DNA of 64,000 nucleotides from Helicoverpa zea (lineage: Eukaryota; Arthropoda; Insecta; Lepidoptera; Noctuidae), in NCBI RefSeq assembly GCF_022581195.2, contig NC_061463.1, forward strand, positions 11,098,001 to 11,162,000, in the 5' to 3' direction. Shown here piece after piece: positions 32,640 through 45,020 of the stretch. The notes under the pieces are model-generated. The model did no database searches. It had not been told where the DNA came from and was given only the letters and a program-made list of their open reading frames with translations. Each line of letters begins with the position of its first letter. Position 1 is the stretch's first letter. Made by a program: the position numbers and the translations under genes.

Positions 32640-33140
32640 CAATAGCCTGGTCACCCTACCCAAGAATCTGGTTAGGTCTCAACCAGTCTCCGGTGGACAA
32701 AGGCCCAATTATCTTTGTGGGTATCCATTCCCTGCCGCAATTTGGGACTGAACTGATGTGAACTAACTACTAGGCACTGACATCTTCTCATATTGAGAAG
32801 AAAAGCGAATTCGGACTTTAAGTCCTAGTTTCCTCAAGATGTCTTCATTTACCTTTACCCAGTCATTGGTAGCTAAGATATATTTAGAAAAGCTGCATTT
32901 TTGTTTACCCGTTACCATGGTAAACTGGTGTCAGACTTACTGGCTTCTGACTACCGGTAACGACTGCCAATGTTGTTCAATGACAGCCAGGACCTGCAGT
33001 TTAATGTGGCCTCTGAAACACAGTCATTGGTGTCCAAGATAAGTTGTACTGGCAATTGTCTGACCTGGAATCGAATTGGCATACTTCTACTTAAGAGGTA
33101 AGTGCTTTACCCACTAGACCACTACGACCTTTCCTAAATA
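32640..33140 (-). mobile_element. SINE family 1, antisense, with adjoining retroposon relic
   Basis: The complement of box B (GGAATCGAATTGG) and of box A region (CCACTAGACCACTACGACC) lie at about 33065-33130, with the body (CAGACTTACTGGCTTCTGAC) to about 32860. To its left, GTCTCCGGTGGACAAAGGCC is another retroposon tail. Confidence 0.65.
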
Positions 33141-33404
33141 TGCAGAAGAAATTGCGTCTATTTTTCTACATAGTAAAATAACGTATTTCTTATATCAAGC
33201 TTTATTAAAACCCAGCCACTTTATAGGCGAAAGTTTCTTTATAACAGCTTAAAGTTTTTAATAGCAAGCCAAGTACGGGGACACTTCAGCAGTGAAAAAT
33301 CTTCGTAAAATATTTAGACTGAAGAAAAACCGGAGCCTGAACCGTCCTCTGGGAATTGTAAGACAGGGATGGAGAGATTACATAAATAGGCTGCCTCATT
33401 TTGA

Positions 33405-33593
33405 ATGAATCTAGATTTAAGATTATATAAAATACTTTTTCTTTCTTATGTTTTCTTTTCAATGGTTAAAGGCAGTTATGACATATGCTCTGAAAAGGAC
33501 ATACATTATTCACATGGATCTGAAAAGTGTGCATGTGAAGAGAGTCTTAATGTCGTGATGTGTTCGTTTAATATGATGACCATGTTAAAATAA
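33405..33593 (+). CDS. Candidate small secreted Cys-containing peptide (62 aa)
   Basis: I do not recognise a family. The frame starts ATG-AAT and reads MNLDLRLYKILFLSYVFFSM, a plausible signal peptide (charged n-region, hydrophobic core), with possible cleavage after VKG. The mature part, about 38 residues, has four Cys (DICSEK, KCACEES, VMCSF) and is fairly acidic, ending in MMTMLK and TAA. An AATAAA overlaps the stop, so a very short 3' UTR is possible. No TATA box or upstream exon is convincing. A pyrimidine-rich tract ending in GGCAG at about 33475 could instead be a splice acceptor, making this an internal or terminal exon. The length is near what chance allows in AT-rich DNA. It lies 85 bp upstream of an antisense SINE. 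Confidence 0.3.
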   Translation: MNLDLRLYKILFLSYVFFSMVKGSYDICSEKDIHYSHGSEKCACEESLNVVMCSFNMMTMLK

Positions 33594-33678
33594 ATTATAA
33601 CTTACTATAAGAAACCAACAAGAAGGTACACGGAAGGAGTGAAAACAACAGACGAAAAAGAAAATTAATTTGAAAATA

Positions 33679-34013
33679 ATGGTGTCCACGGCCGATTTTG
33701 GCCACGGCGGCAGTTGTCATTTAAGGAGATCAGCCAGCTGCGCAGGACATATTATAGTGCACAAGCATTTGCGCAGACACAGGTGCACTCCCTATTCGTT
33801 CACTCTCATAACCCGATGGGACGGCAATCCGACACGACCGGAAAGAGATCAGGCGCAGGACCGACATTTACGTGCTCTCCGATGCAGACTACGGGCTGCT
33901 TTGTGAAAGATTAAGAAAACCCACAAAGCGATTTCGGCCCGACCCGGGAATCGAACCCGAGACCTCGAGCACAGCAGCCGCGCTTGCGACCACTAGACCA
34001 ACGAGGCAGTCTG
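33679..34013 (-). mobile_element. SINE family 2, complete, antisense
   Basis: Head at the right end (complement of GGGTTCGATTCCC, then ACCACTAGACCAACGAGGCA). Target duplication AATTTGAAAATA at 33667-33678 and 34014-34025. Reading frames of up to 80 codons here are SINE artefacts. Confidence 0.92.
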
Positions 34014-34025
34014 AATTTGAAAATA

Positions 34026-35180
34026 GTAAGTACCTAGAGGTTAAGAATTTTGCAGTCCCAACCCATTTTTATGTAGGTACTTCAAACCACCAAATGAAAG
34101 TATTTCGCATTCCCTGATTGAAAGCACTATATTCTATAAAATAGAGGAAATAAAAAGTTGTACTGAAAAGTCAACTGTGGCTAAAACAATTTGATCCAAT
34201 TTTTTTGTACGCTGTTACCGGCACGGTCGTTAGCAAACTTTTGTTTTTGTTTTTATATTAACAATATTGTTTGGAGGGTTTACATGTCATGGTAAAGTTA
34301 AATTTAGTAAGGTTCTGATTTCTTTGATGCAGATTAAAGTTATGAAATATCCATGGTTGTAATGTAGATTTGCACAAATCGTCTTAAAGGCTGCCGTATA
34401 AAACATTGTTGGGAATAACCAGGAATTACTTAAAAAAAATCGTTCACTAGTTACTCAAATACTATTTCTAACTACTTCAAATAAAAATATTCTTTATCTT
34501 TCATGATTTAGCAGCTACCGTTTCATCATCATCATGAACTTCTACACGTACGTATGTATGCTTACAGCGGCGTTTATTCTACTTTATACTAAGTAACTTA
34601 TATTCCACTCTTCATTACTTATATTCCAATTTTCATATAAATAGGTACACACCTCATTCATAGTAAGTACCTACCGAGATTATAATAAAGTATGAAAGGA
34701 AAGTAAGATTAATATCCCTCTATATCTAAGAGCACATAACCACCCGGAACCGCCATTGGCAGGTACAAATCTCTGTGCGAAAAAGTAAAAAAAGAGACGA
34801 AAATGCGCGAGGAGCTAGGCAAAGCAACAAATAGTGATAGGTCACTTATGCCTTTTCGGACACATTGTTACATGCATATAAAATAACTGGCATTTATTTG
34901 AAGCATACATATAAAAACACTATAAAAGGCAGCACTTAAAAATGCCCACCCTTCACCACTTCCTATGTGTTCCTGGTGGGAAGAAAGACAGGTGTACCAA
35001 ACTCTTCAAAAGGAAAACACAGAAATGGCGTTTCCAGTTGGTTAAATGGTCTAGGTTCTATGTAGTGAAATGAAGCGAACACGCCGAATTAATGAGATAT
35101 CAAAGCGACAGAATTACAAAAGACTTTTCAGTAAAGATATATTAGAATTCATTTTATTTTATACATCATCCGATCACACG
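34026..35180. other. AT-rich spacer with one diverged repeat
   Basis: At about 34930-35015 the block GCCCACCCTTCACCACTTCC TATGTG is shared with 63.20-63.29 kb. Nothing else recognised. Confidence 0.45.
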
Positions 35181-35192
35181 TTATGTTTGCAC

Positions 35193-35539
35193 TGCCTCGT
35201 TGGTCTAGTGGTCGCAAGCGCGGCTGCTGTGCTCGAGGTCTCGGGTTCGATTCCTGGGTCGGGCCCAAATCGCTTTGTGGGTTTTCTTAAGCTTTCACAA
35301 AGCAGCCCGTAGTCTGGAAGTTGGTGATTGATTCACCCGTGCATCGGAGAGCACGTAAATGTCGGCCCTGCGCCTGATCTCTTTCCGGTCGTGTCGGATT
35401 GCCGTCCCATCGGGTTTTGAGAGTGAAGGAATAGTGAGTGCACCTGTGTCTGCGCAAATGCTCGTGCACTATAATATGTCCTGCGCAGCTGGCTGAACTC
35501 ACAGCCGCCATGGCCGAAATCGGCCGTGGACGCCATTAT
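35193..35539 (+). mobile_element. SINE family 2, complete
   Basis: Box A TTGGTCTAGTGGTCGCAAG, box B GGGTTCGATTCC. Target duplication TTATGTTTGCAC at 35181-35192 and 35540-35551, perfect, which indicates a recent insertion. Confidence 0.93.
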
Positions 35540-35551
35540 TTATGTTTGCAC

Positions 35552-37121
35552 CATTTGATTTTATTGGGATATATTTATTATTTATTTTATGGTATTGAAA
35601 TTTTATATAATCATCACCATCCTCACTTTAATATTATAAATGCGATGTGTGTTGAATGTCTGTCGAGGTAAGATAGGGCATTCGCTCCTTGTAAAACACT
35701 GGTACCCAGCTGCATCCCGTTAGACTGGAAGCCGACCTCAACATAGTTGGGAAAACAAACAAAGGCTTGATGATATACATTGAATACCCGTTGTGGTTTC
35801 ATACCAAAACTATTGAACCGATTTAAATCAAGTGAAGGCACACAGATAGTCTAAAACCTGAGAAAGAACATATGCTAATTTATATACGGGCACGGGAAGA
35901 AGTTTTCACACAGTGTTTATGTATGTATATTTTGCGGTTTATGTTCTAACTTCTTATCCCAATATACAGGATATTAGGCTGATTCCAGTCGTTCCGATAG
36001 CACGATTTATACGTAACAGCACAAAATTCCCGTCGCCTGTTCTACGTGAGGGACATACTAACTATTGTCTTACGCAATTACATCGCTTTTACTGGTTCAC
36101 GTAGGACTTTACCTTCCGTGTTTGATTTCTGCTATTTTTGTACGAAATTACACAGCAAGGGATGCGGGTTTTAGGGTATGTAGAAGTTTACAAAATTTTG
36201 TTCTTGACAGTTTTGGTAATTTATCAGATTTGGTAAGGACAATGCCTAAAACCGTCCCCAACTCCAACAGCCTTGAAACTAGTAAAAAAGTCATCGGATG
36301 CGTTTCATTATATAGATCATTTCTTATTATGGTGACATATTCCAAATGTCACCATAATGTGCCGTCAATTAAGACATTTGAAGTTACATAAATTCACACC
36401 GAGCTGAAAATTGGTGAGGTCGTTTAACATATAGAACTAAGTACTTTCCCCTGTAAGGAAAAAAAATTCAAGGTCAAAGATAGTATATGTTTTTTTTTTT
36501 AGATTTTTTTGTGATTTTCAGCAAAACGCTAAGTTTTATCATAATATCTAAAAAAAAAGATTATAAAATTATCTATGAACGAATACTTTACTTTTTTTCC
36601 TACGGCCTACGGAGATATAAAGATTCAAAAATTACAATGGGCAATTTTCTATGGACCCTGGGCATTTGAACTAATATTAAATTCAAATCAATTGAAATGC
36701 AACATAAAATCCTGAAAGAATCCACGCCTTTAAATCTACGAAATTTATGCACAGATGTTATAAACTTTACAACCGATAAGAATGTTCTTTCAACTTTGAA
36801 GAAAACCGTAACTAAACAAAGGTGTAAATCAATAAACGTTAGTATCTAATGGCCTAACGAGCTCAGCCCACTGATCCAGAAAGTTGCCTATTCACTGAAT
36901 AAACTTTGTACGTGAAAACATATTGAGCGAACAACCACAAACAAAATAACCAAACTTTTATTAACATTCATAAAGAGAATAGTCGGAGAATTGTTCATAA
37001 AAATCCACACAATTAGTGACATTTATAAGAGTACTAATCTCATAATCGTGGATGCAACAAGTAACCGCCCGCCCAGCGGCGCGGGGTGCCGGCGGCGCCG
37101 TACTTCAGTATCGTCGCGACC
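35552..37121. other. Region upstream of the GC-rich first exon
   Basis: SINE family 1 tail at about 35665-35755, a retroposon relic at 35780-35900, a 30-bp hairpin at 36327-36358, then AT-rich DNA. GC content jumps at about 37050. A 5' UTR of the 37.1-kb exon is expected in the last few hundred bases, but its start cannot be set. Confidence 0.45.
36327..36358. repeat. Short near-perfect hairpin
   Basis: ATTATGGTGACAT and its complement ATGTCACCATAAT around a spacer of about 6 bp. It could be a MITE remnant; it is not followed by T-rich sequence as a terminator would be, and terminators of that type are not used here. Confidence 0.5.
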
Positions 37122-37548
37122 ATGGCTACGGACGGACGTACGAAGCGCTCGCAGTCGATATGCGCTCCCGCCTCCGCGAGTATGGAAGCCCTCGCGGCCC
37201 CCATGGAGACCACGCCGGCGCCCCGGCGCAGGCCGGCGGCGCGCTCCCAGTCCGCACGCATCACCGGCGGCCGCTCCGTGCGCCACCGGCGGCAGCAGCA
37301 GCAGCAGCAACTAGACCGGGAAACCAGGACGCGCTACAGTTCGGAACCTCGGCTGGCTGAGGCAGAGACGCCGCCGCAGGTCCGCCGGCAGGCCTCCGCC
37401 CGGCGCCGCCCGCCGCCCGGCCAGCACAACCAGCCCCGGCGCTCCAACGCGTTCCTGGACGTGCCGCGGGCCCCGCAGCACCAGCCCGAGGAGGAACCCG
37501 ATGAGGACTCGTACCGGCTCCGCACGTTCAACATCACGCAAAAAGGAG
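37122..37548 (+). CDS. GC-rich first coding exon, possibly of an RGK (Rad/Gem/Rem) GTPase
   Basis: An open frame in a local GC-rich island, unlike the AT-rich surroundings. I start it at 37122 because the context GCGACCATGG is near-ideal; an in-frame ATG at 37086 is weaker. The 142 codons begin MATDGRTKRSQSICAPASAS, include SARITGGRSVRHRR, a six-Gln run at about residues 58-63, RTRYSSEPRL, and Arg/Pro-rich sequence, and end EEPDEDSYRLRTFNITQKG, where a good donor (GAG/GTCAGT) follows in phase 1. The region looks like the disordered basic N-terminus of a signalling protein. Its final YRLR-F-x-x-T-x-KG segment recalls, from memory, the stretch before the GTPase core in insect RGK proteins, which bind calcium-channel beta subunits and lack prenylation. 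No GTPase-core exon was found downstream, so the name is a hypothesis. That it is a real coding exon is much firmer. Confidence 0.6.
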
Positions 37549-40500
37549 GTCAGTGCTAGCCGACACGTTCGTTCACCCTCAACTATATTTACACACGCAA
37601 AAGTTAGTGTAACGTCTTTTTTTAATTCGACTTCGAAACGGAAAACTTGGCAGGCAGCCGGCTCGGCTTTTCGCATTGACTTTTAAGTGCGTTGTTGGAG
37701 AAAATTTTGCGTAAGACCAACGCGGAAGATGGTGGAGTCTGAGAGTCGCGCCGTGTTCGGGATAAAACTGGGTTAAAAAAGCCGTCGTTAAAATATTTTT
37801 GTGTCATCGTGAATCATGTTGAGCAGCGTTTACGAGGCCACTATAAATCAAGATACAAGAACGTTTGAGTTTACTTTTGAGGTATAAATAAATCGAGACG
37901 CACGAAGTGAACACACTCTATCGACGTTAAAGTTTGAAACGGTTGCACAGCGGAGCGTGGTATCCGCAGTGTTTGAGTCAGTACAAAGGGTATCCGCCGC
38001 GTGTCTCCCACTGAACAGACTTGAGACGGACGTCAGCGTGAGATCGGTCGCCGGTGGCTTCCAACAGTACGAGCTTATTTATCAAAATGGCGCGTTTCCG
38101 TAAACAAAGGAACGTCGCAACTGTTTAGCATAATGCATATTGAATAGGCACCGCCGGGGGACAATGTCTGTTCATCGTCTCTGTCTGCATAGATAAAAGA
38201 ACAGTTGGCAGATATTATTACCCATTAGATAGAAGTCTGTTGTTCAGATCAAACGTGAACTTCGTAGGAAGGTTTTATTAATAAAATACATTGGATTTTT
38301 CCCTCGCTCTGGTAATGAATGAACGTTTGATCGATATGAATTGTTTGGAAACTGCTCTTAGCATTACTACTTATTTCAAAAGCACGTCTTGAATACCAAT
38401 TCAACGTCTGAAACCTTCTAATAAAGAAAACTATTCGAAGTTCGTAGTTACTTTGGTAAAAGTTTTTACTTTGAGACTAAAGGTGGGTTTAACATTGCGG
38501 TTTGAACTCATATTATGAACTTTCATGTGATTTGTTGACTACATCATAAGAGAAAAGTTTAACATTGTACTTACTATTTTTTTATGTGGTATATGAAACC
38601 AATATAAGGTGCCTTAGCTGACCATATATGTAAATCATATTACAAAATAACCGAGTCCCAGATAAACTGCTTTACAACAATTTTAAATTAGGTCTGTCCA
38701 CTCAGTAACAGAATTTCGCGTAGTTGAGCACTTTTACTTCGATCATTCATTACTAACCTTTCATTTGGGTTCAAATTAAGTAAGTTGGCAACAGAGACTA
38801 GGTTTAATCATAATTAAACAAATAATTTTATAAAGATCCAGCTTCCAGCTATTTTCAAAACAATGATACCAATTTTACAATTTTCTATCAGACGTCTCTA
38901 ATAAGTATCGTAAAAATAATCAAACCAGTCTAGCCGTTCTCAAGGGAGAATCAGCACAGAATACCATTTATTAAATATTATTTATTTATTAGCTACTTAC
39001 AAGAGTAAACCAACCACTAATAAAATTTACAGAGAAAGTAATAGGTAATAATAATAACGGAATCTTCAGTAGCCTTAATACTCTCTAAGAAAATTAATGA
39101 GCTAAAAATACTGAAACGTTTTTTCAGAACCCTTAGAAATGCGAATAAGAAAATGTTTTCATCTTAATTGGACATTTGCGGCCTACATTTGTAGCTCATT
39201 GCGAAACGAAGGACAGAGATGTTTTTTTATGTAAATGTAGTTAAATGTTTTTTATTTATTTTTATTTAAAATGTATGAGGTGGATGAATGTGGATTATCG
39301 TGAGCTGTTTAAAGGCTTTTGTAGATTATATGCTACAGATATGCAGAATGTTTGTACTTTTACTTGATTTTTGACTAGTACTTAAATCTAGAATAACTAG
39401 AGATAGTTTTTTTGTAACGCTTTTTACTAAGGTGCGCGAAATAGTTCTCTTAGAATGTGAGCAAAAGTGAGTTAAATAGCCAGTAGCGTAAAAAAATACT
39501 ATATAATAGTATTTAAAAAAATACTATATAATAGTATTTTTATACTATAAAATACTATATAATAGTATTTTTTCACCATTGGTCGCAGTCGGCTAAAAAG
39601 AGGCTACTTTTACAAATTGAGATTGCTCAAAACATTAAAAATTTTGCTCAATTTCAAAAACTCCACCTTGAAACAGAAAATGGATCCTCAAAATAATCCT
39701 CTAAGTTGTAACAAACCTTCAAAGAAACTTCTTAAGAGCGTATAATTGACCGAAATATGGGACTCGTCACACTTTCATCACAAACAACTTTCAATGGTAT
39801 CCCAAAAACTTCTGAAAATTTTAATTTAATTCGCTATAGTACGAAATTGGTGAAGTTCCCGATCCAATTTAATGGGATAAAGGGGAAATTATAGGATCAA
39901 TTTGATGAGGGAACTATGTCAAGGGGGTAGTTAAGCTTCGCTGACAAACTACGATTAGTTGAAAATGTTGTAATTATGAAGGGTAGGTGGGTACTGGACG
40001 TGAAAGTTTTAAGTATTTTGATGACAGGTGAAATTATTTTGCGATATATAAAAATGATGTCATATTTTTACCTTTTATCAATGCAGGTAGTTAGTGTCTT
40101 TTTCATGTCATATTTTTTTTAAGCTCATAAACAGCAAGGTTGATGATGATGATGATGCATAGGACTTATCCCATACACTGAAGATGTGAGTGTTATTATA
40201 ATAAAACAAACTTACAAGCATTAAACATAAAAGTATGTGGTTTCGTATTTCTTAAGTGTAAGTTCCTATCTAAGGTCATGCAGGGAGCATGAGGGCATGA
40301 GGTAGTGGAGCAAAAATACTCTTTTTTGCTATTAAGCTTCTTGGTAGTAATTGACTATCTATCGTATATTATACGCATGTGTAGAAAAGGGTTGTAAAGT
40401 ACACTCAGTTGCGAAGGTCAAGAAAATATAGCTAAATATATATACGTAGTTATATGTCACGGATGAATAAAATAACATCAAAGGACCACTTTGTCGGTGA

Positions 40501-41076
40501 AATAAATTCTGAATTATATCTACTATGAATAAAAGAAATCAAAGGCTTTACGCTTTGAATTTAGTTTTTATGTTAAAATATTTGGCACTTCTGATATTTG
40601 AATTGGTGATGAAGCTTAGTTTAAGTTTAATGCAGAAAACTAAATGTAGGTGAAAGTAGGTGTTTAAAGATCACTAAAGTATGTTTCAGTTATGCTTAAA
40701 ACAAGATCGTATATATAGTTTAACTATAGATACTCGTTCTTTTATTCAGCAGTTGGCTAAAAAAAAATAAGGTATAATAATTTAAGTAAACAGGAATATA
40801 ACTTTTTTGCACGTTACTCCTAGCCCGTTTAGGAGCTATTTTATGGAAACAGTGTAAAAATTCTGGAGCACAAATAATAGTGAATTTGCTACTCAAAAAT
40901 GCTACAAAGAAACACGTTATATTAACAAAAGTTATAATAAAAGAGCAAAGTTACATGCAGTGTATCCGAAAACATTTTCTTATGAGGAAGATATTTCACG
41001 GTCGGGTCGGGTAATTGACTTTATGGCAACGGATCAGGGTATATCACGGAGCAAGGAAAATGAGTGGAGATGCTAT
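37549..41076. other. Start of the putative long intron
   Basis: No further exon found. At about 37900-38170 base composition rises again (GCACAGCGGAGCGTGG, GAGATCGGTCGCCGGTGGC), which could mark an intronic promoter or enhancer. The AT palindrome array is at 39497-39572 and a (GAT)n run near 40143. Beyond that only AT-rich DNA. Confidence 0.4.
39497..39572. repeat. Array of AT palindromes
   Basis: AATACTATATAATAGTATT, itself a palindrome, occurs three times with short spacers, so the whole block can cruciform or fold into alternative hairpins. Confidence 0.75.
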
Positions 41077-41084
41077 AATGCAGA

Positions 41085-41345
41085 TAGGTCAGGCGCCTTC
41101 TTGTTTGTCAAATTCGTATAGCGGGCATGACTAATACGATCAGATACGAGTTAACTAACGTGGCGTTCGAGTTCATTGAGTCATCTGTCAACGATTTTTG
41201 GTATTACAAAAAATGTTTTAAGGTCCAAAGAAGGCGTGTAAGGGCGAAAATAGTGACGTGAAGACCCGCTACTTTCTTAGGCGATTTTCCATTATGACAC
41301 CTCCGCTAGTCATTTTGTTCTTCATGGGATTTATGAAGAAAATTC
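41085..41345 (+). mobile_element. GTCAGGCGCCTTCTTGT repeat, copy 1
   Basis: Begins GGTCAGGCGCCTTCTTGT and ends near CTCCGCTAGTCATTTTGTTC. Same orientation and ends as 48064-48351, but the middle is diverged. Confidence 0.6.
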
Positions 41346-41519
41346 AAAGTGAAAGTAAAAGTTACAAGGTAGATGTATATCGTAGTGAATGTAAAATAGG
41401 ATAGTGGGTTTTTATGTATGTGGATACATTTGCATAAAGGTGGTAAAAATGCAAATGGTTGTAAGTTTTTGGGGCTTTAGTATGAAATATCGGTGTCTTC
41501 AAACTACTTTATAACCGTC

Positions 41520-41640
41520 ATTTGCCTTGCCTTTTCTAAACTATGTTGGGTTGGCTAAGTACCGGTATTTTTCATGGAGCAACTGCCTATCTGACCTCCT
41601 CAGCCCAGTTACCTAGCATCCTGATGTGGCTTGGTTATTG
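41520..41640 (-). mobile_element. SINE family 1 tail, antisense
   Basis: Complement of the tail: GCCTTTTCTAAACTATGTTG, then CTGACCTCCTCAGCCCAGTT ACC. Truncated on both sides. Confidence 0.55.
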
Positions 41641-42691
41641 TATACAATTAGTCTGGTGTGAGCTATTCACTTTAAAACACTTATTAATTTGAACTGGATT
41701 GTTTTCTTTCAATATGAAACCCTCAGAAATTGAATTACGATTGGCAATGAGTTTTGAACTTGTAAAACGTCTGTTATTTTTTCATTAATGTTTCCAACCC
41801 AATTATACACTAACACATTTCAGAAAATCGGTAAAGTCTTTGTAGGCAGGTTACTAATATATGTATATTCTACGTTAAGACAGGCTAAAAAGGCAGGTAT
41901 AAAACGTAAGACAGGCTTTAAACCACAGTATCAAAAGCATTCAGTCTTATCTATTTAGACAGATCTTGACTGACAGACACCTTATTATCACGTCGTACGT
42001 AGGTATGTGTGTATCAAAGTAAAGTTAATATCAAGAACTTAAGTCTACCAGCGGTTTTACACGCGTCCTACTGTGGTACTACTACGGTGTCCGTGGGAAC
42101 TACTTCATGCAACCCAGATCAAATGTTGCCTATAGCTTCCCAAGATCAATGGGCTTTCTAACACTGAAAGAATTCTCAAATTAAACCAGTATTTCCTAAA
42201 CTAAGGAAAGGAACAAAAATCTCTTCAGTTTTACAATACAAGTAATAGATAAATTGATATTTTGTTGTTGTACCTGGCTACTAAAAACGCACAATCTGAC
42301 ATATTCTATCTACATATTTGTACGCAGATCACAATAACAAAAGAATGCCGTATTACACTGCATTGCACAAAAAATTGGTCATTTCACACAAAGCTTGCGG
42401 ATAAAAGGACCCGCGGAGCTGCAGAAGTTTTTACCCAAACTGTTACAAACTTTACACAGACCCATTTAGGAAGAACTTGGCAGAACTTTTAAGGCACCTT
42501 ATTTATTATTACTGAAGAAATATTAGTACATGAACGTTTACTTGGTGGGCGGAGAAAATTCTCCTGGGATTCATAATAGCGAAGATATTAACTATTTGTT
42601 TTGTTTTGAAGTAGATTGTTCTACTAGGAGTTGTGAAGATTCAAAAGATTTTTAGAAAGTTTAGTCGGCTTATAGCTGTGTATTTTATTAC

Positions 42692-42835
42692 TGCCTCGTT
42701 GGTCTGGTAGTCGCATAGTGCGACTTCGGTAAACGAAGTTCGTGTTCGATTCCCGAGTTGAGTCGGGTTGAAATTGCTTGGTGGGTTTTAGAAACTTTCA
42801 CAAAGCAGCTCGGGGTCTGGGAGGTAGTGGTAGGA
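42692..42835 (+). mobile_element. Diverged SINE family 2 fragment
   Basis: TGCCTCGTTGGTCTGGTAGT head, degenerate B box (TGTTCGATTCCCG) and the CTTTCACAAAGCAGC word, then lost. Confidence 0.65.
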
Positions 42836-43971
42836 TCTCCCTTTTTTATTTGTAAATATATAGAAAACCATCTTACAAGTTAAATAATTATGCTTGTATT
42901 TTTATGAATCTGAGTCAATAGTGCACTAGAAGGGAATCGAACTCACATTCGATCGCCAACCGTTGCGCAGTTAATTCTTTAAACTTTATGTACCTAATAC
43001 TACGTTTCATTCGAGTTTTTATCTAGATGTGTCCACAGCATAAAAAAATAAATAGTCACTGTGAAAAATGATAAGTTAAAGTAATTCTGGTCACGTCCAA
43101 CGTTTATATTTTCCAATTTAAACGAATTGAGATCGTAATTGGAAAAGAAAAAGCACAATCATAAAGGTTCGCTGCATCTGAAGAACATTTTGGATAACAC
43201 ATGAGACCTTAAATCTAAAAAGTTTTGAAATGAATTACTTATAGTAGATTAAATATATTACCTCCTAATGACAAGTAGGTACTGCCAATGTATCGTGGAT
43301 ATATATTTTTTAATTGGTATTTTCTTACAATTAGCCTTTTGATTTTCAAACGCAGTCTCTGTCTGCCTGTCTAAAATCTTCCTCGATAAATGGGCCATCT
43401 GACAATGAAAGTTTTTTAATCGGACTAGTAGCTCATAAGATTAGCGTGTTCAATCAAAGAAACAAATTCTTCGATATTTAGCATAGACAATAAATTGCAA
43501 ATATTTACCTAAACTCTCGTTTATAAAAGCATTTGCATTCAAATTCTGACAACATACAAAGCTATAATTTATGAACTTGTTACCACAAAATATACACTTT
43601 ATAGTCTGAAACATTCTCGGATATTCGGTTACCAGTGATGGAGGTCAGAGCAAATATAGGCGTCAACACGGATATACGCCATATCCGGGTAGAAGGATTG
43701 ATCGGCTCTCTCTGTACCCGGGTAAGCTAAACGAATGAGAGAATTCACATACTGTACAATTTGTGAATACGATAAATTCAACCTTTTTTTGGTCGGTGGG
43801 GACTTATTAAAAGCTTCTCCGACTATGTTGTTTATAGAGACCTATGTTCCCTGGAACATAACTATCTTGCTGCAGACCATGATAACTGTTTCGAACAATT
43901 CTGCATCCCCAATAGTATTTGGCCCAAAGGGGTCTCATTAATTAGAGCTTTTAACACACTTTATATAGGTG
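42836..43971. other. No gene recognised
   Basis: AT-rich DNA. A short GC-richer block at about 43625-43730 (CAACACGGATATACGCC, CTCTCTGTACCCGGG) is unexplained. The frame at 43735-43941 has no family signal. Confidence 0.4.
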
Positions 43972-44364
43972 GTCTAAAGTCGTGGCGGCCTAGTGGGCAA
44001 AGAACCAACCTCTCGAGTATGAGGGCGCGGGTTCGATTCCAGGTCAGGCAAGTACCAATGCAACTTTTCTAAGTTTGTATGTACTTTCTACGTATATCTT
44101 AGACACCAATGACTGTGTTTCGGATGGCACGTTAAACTGTAGGTCCCGGCTGTCATTGAACATCCTGGGCAGTCGTTACGGGTAGTCAGAAGCCAGTAAG
44201 TCTGACACCAGTCTAACCAAGGGGTATCGGGTTGCCCGGGTAACTGGGTTGAGGAGGTCAGATAGGCAGTCGCTTCTTGTAAAGCACTGGTACTCAGCTG
44301 AATCCGGTTAGACTGGAAGCCGACCCCAACATAGTTTGGGAAAAAGGCTCGGAGGATGATGATG
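43972..44364 (+). mobile_element. SINE family 1, full length reference copy
   Basis: Box A (GGCCTAGTGGGC), box B (GGTTCGATTCCAGG), complete body and GATGATGATG tail. Long target duplication AACACACTTTATATAGGTG (19 bp) at 43953-43971 and 44365-44383. About 393 bp. Confidence 0.93.
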
Positions 44365-45020
44365 AACACACTTTATATAGGTGAAGTCTTAACTTTTCCC
44401 TTGAAAGTAGGAGATCTTACAGACTAGTTAGCACCAATTTATTTTAAGACAAAAATAGTTTGTAGTATATGTATGTTATTATAAAAAAAAACCGATTCGT
44501 TCTGCCTACGAATGGTACCTCGTACGCCTACGGATAGTAGTCCGTAAGCAAATCTGATCGTTTCTTCTAATTTTAATGTATTAGGTACTACATATACATA
44601 TATACTTACTCATCATAGTGTGTGTACACCAAGCGTTAATAATGATGATCATAGGAGATTGTTCTCGGTTTTACGAGCTCCGTATTTAGTGGTACTTTGG
44701 GCCTAACAAGATGATAATATGACACTTCTATTTACTTGTTATCGTAGGAAACCAGCGCCCAAATATATATAAAACCTAAAGAAATTCTTAGCTCGGTGTT
44801 TGTTACACTTTGTTCATTAGGCTAAAAAAGGTCGAAGGAGTGAAATCAGTTACTTAAAATAGAAATTATGTAGAACTGAAAGTCGATCCGTTTAAATTAT
44901 AAGGGTTTGAAAATAATGTCATTTTGATACACAGATCGTTGAAGCAATGTTCATTTTGTTTTATATAACTTGCAATGAAAATTAAATGAAACCAAACTGA
45001 AAAGTCAAAATAGCAATTAA

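Noticed and set aside
33670..34117. Open frames such as STADFGHGG and RPDPGIEPETSST
   Set aside because: They coincide with SINE family 2 copies and recur in every copy. Not genes.
37023..37310. Minus-strand frame with MLLLLLPPVAHGAAAG start, signal-peptide-like
   Set aside because: It is the antisense of the poly-Gln exon; GC-rich repeats make leucine runs. The plus strand has the better start context and donor.
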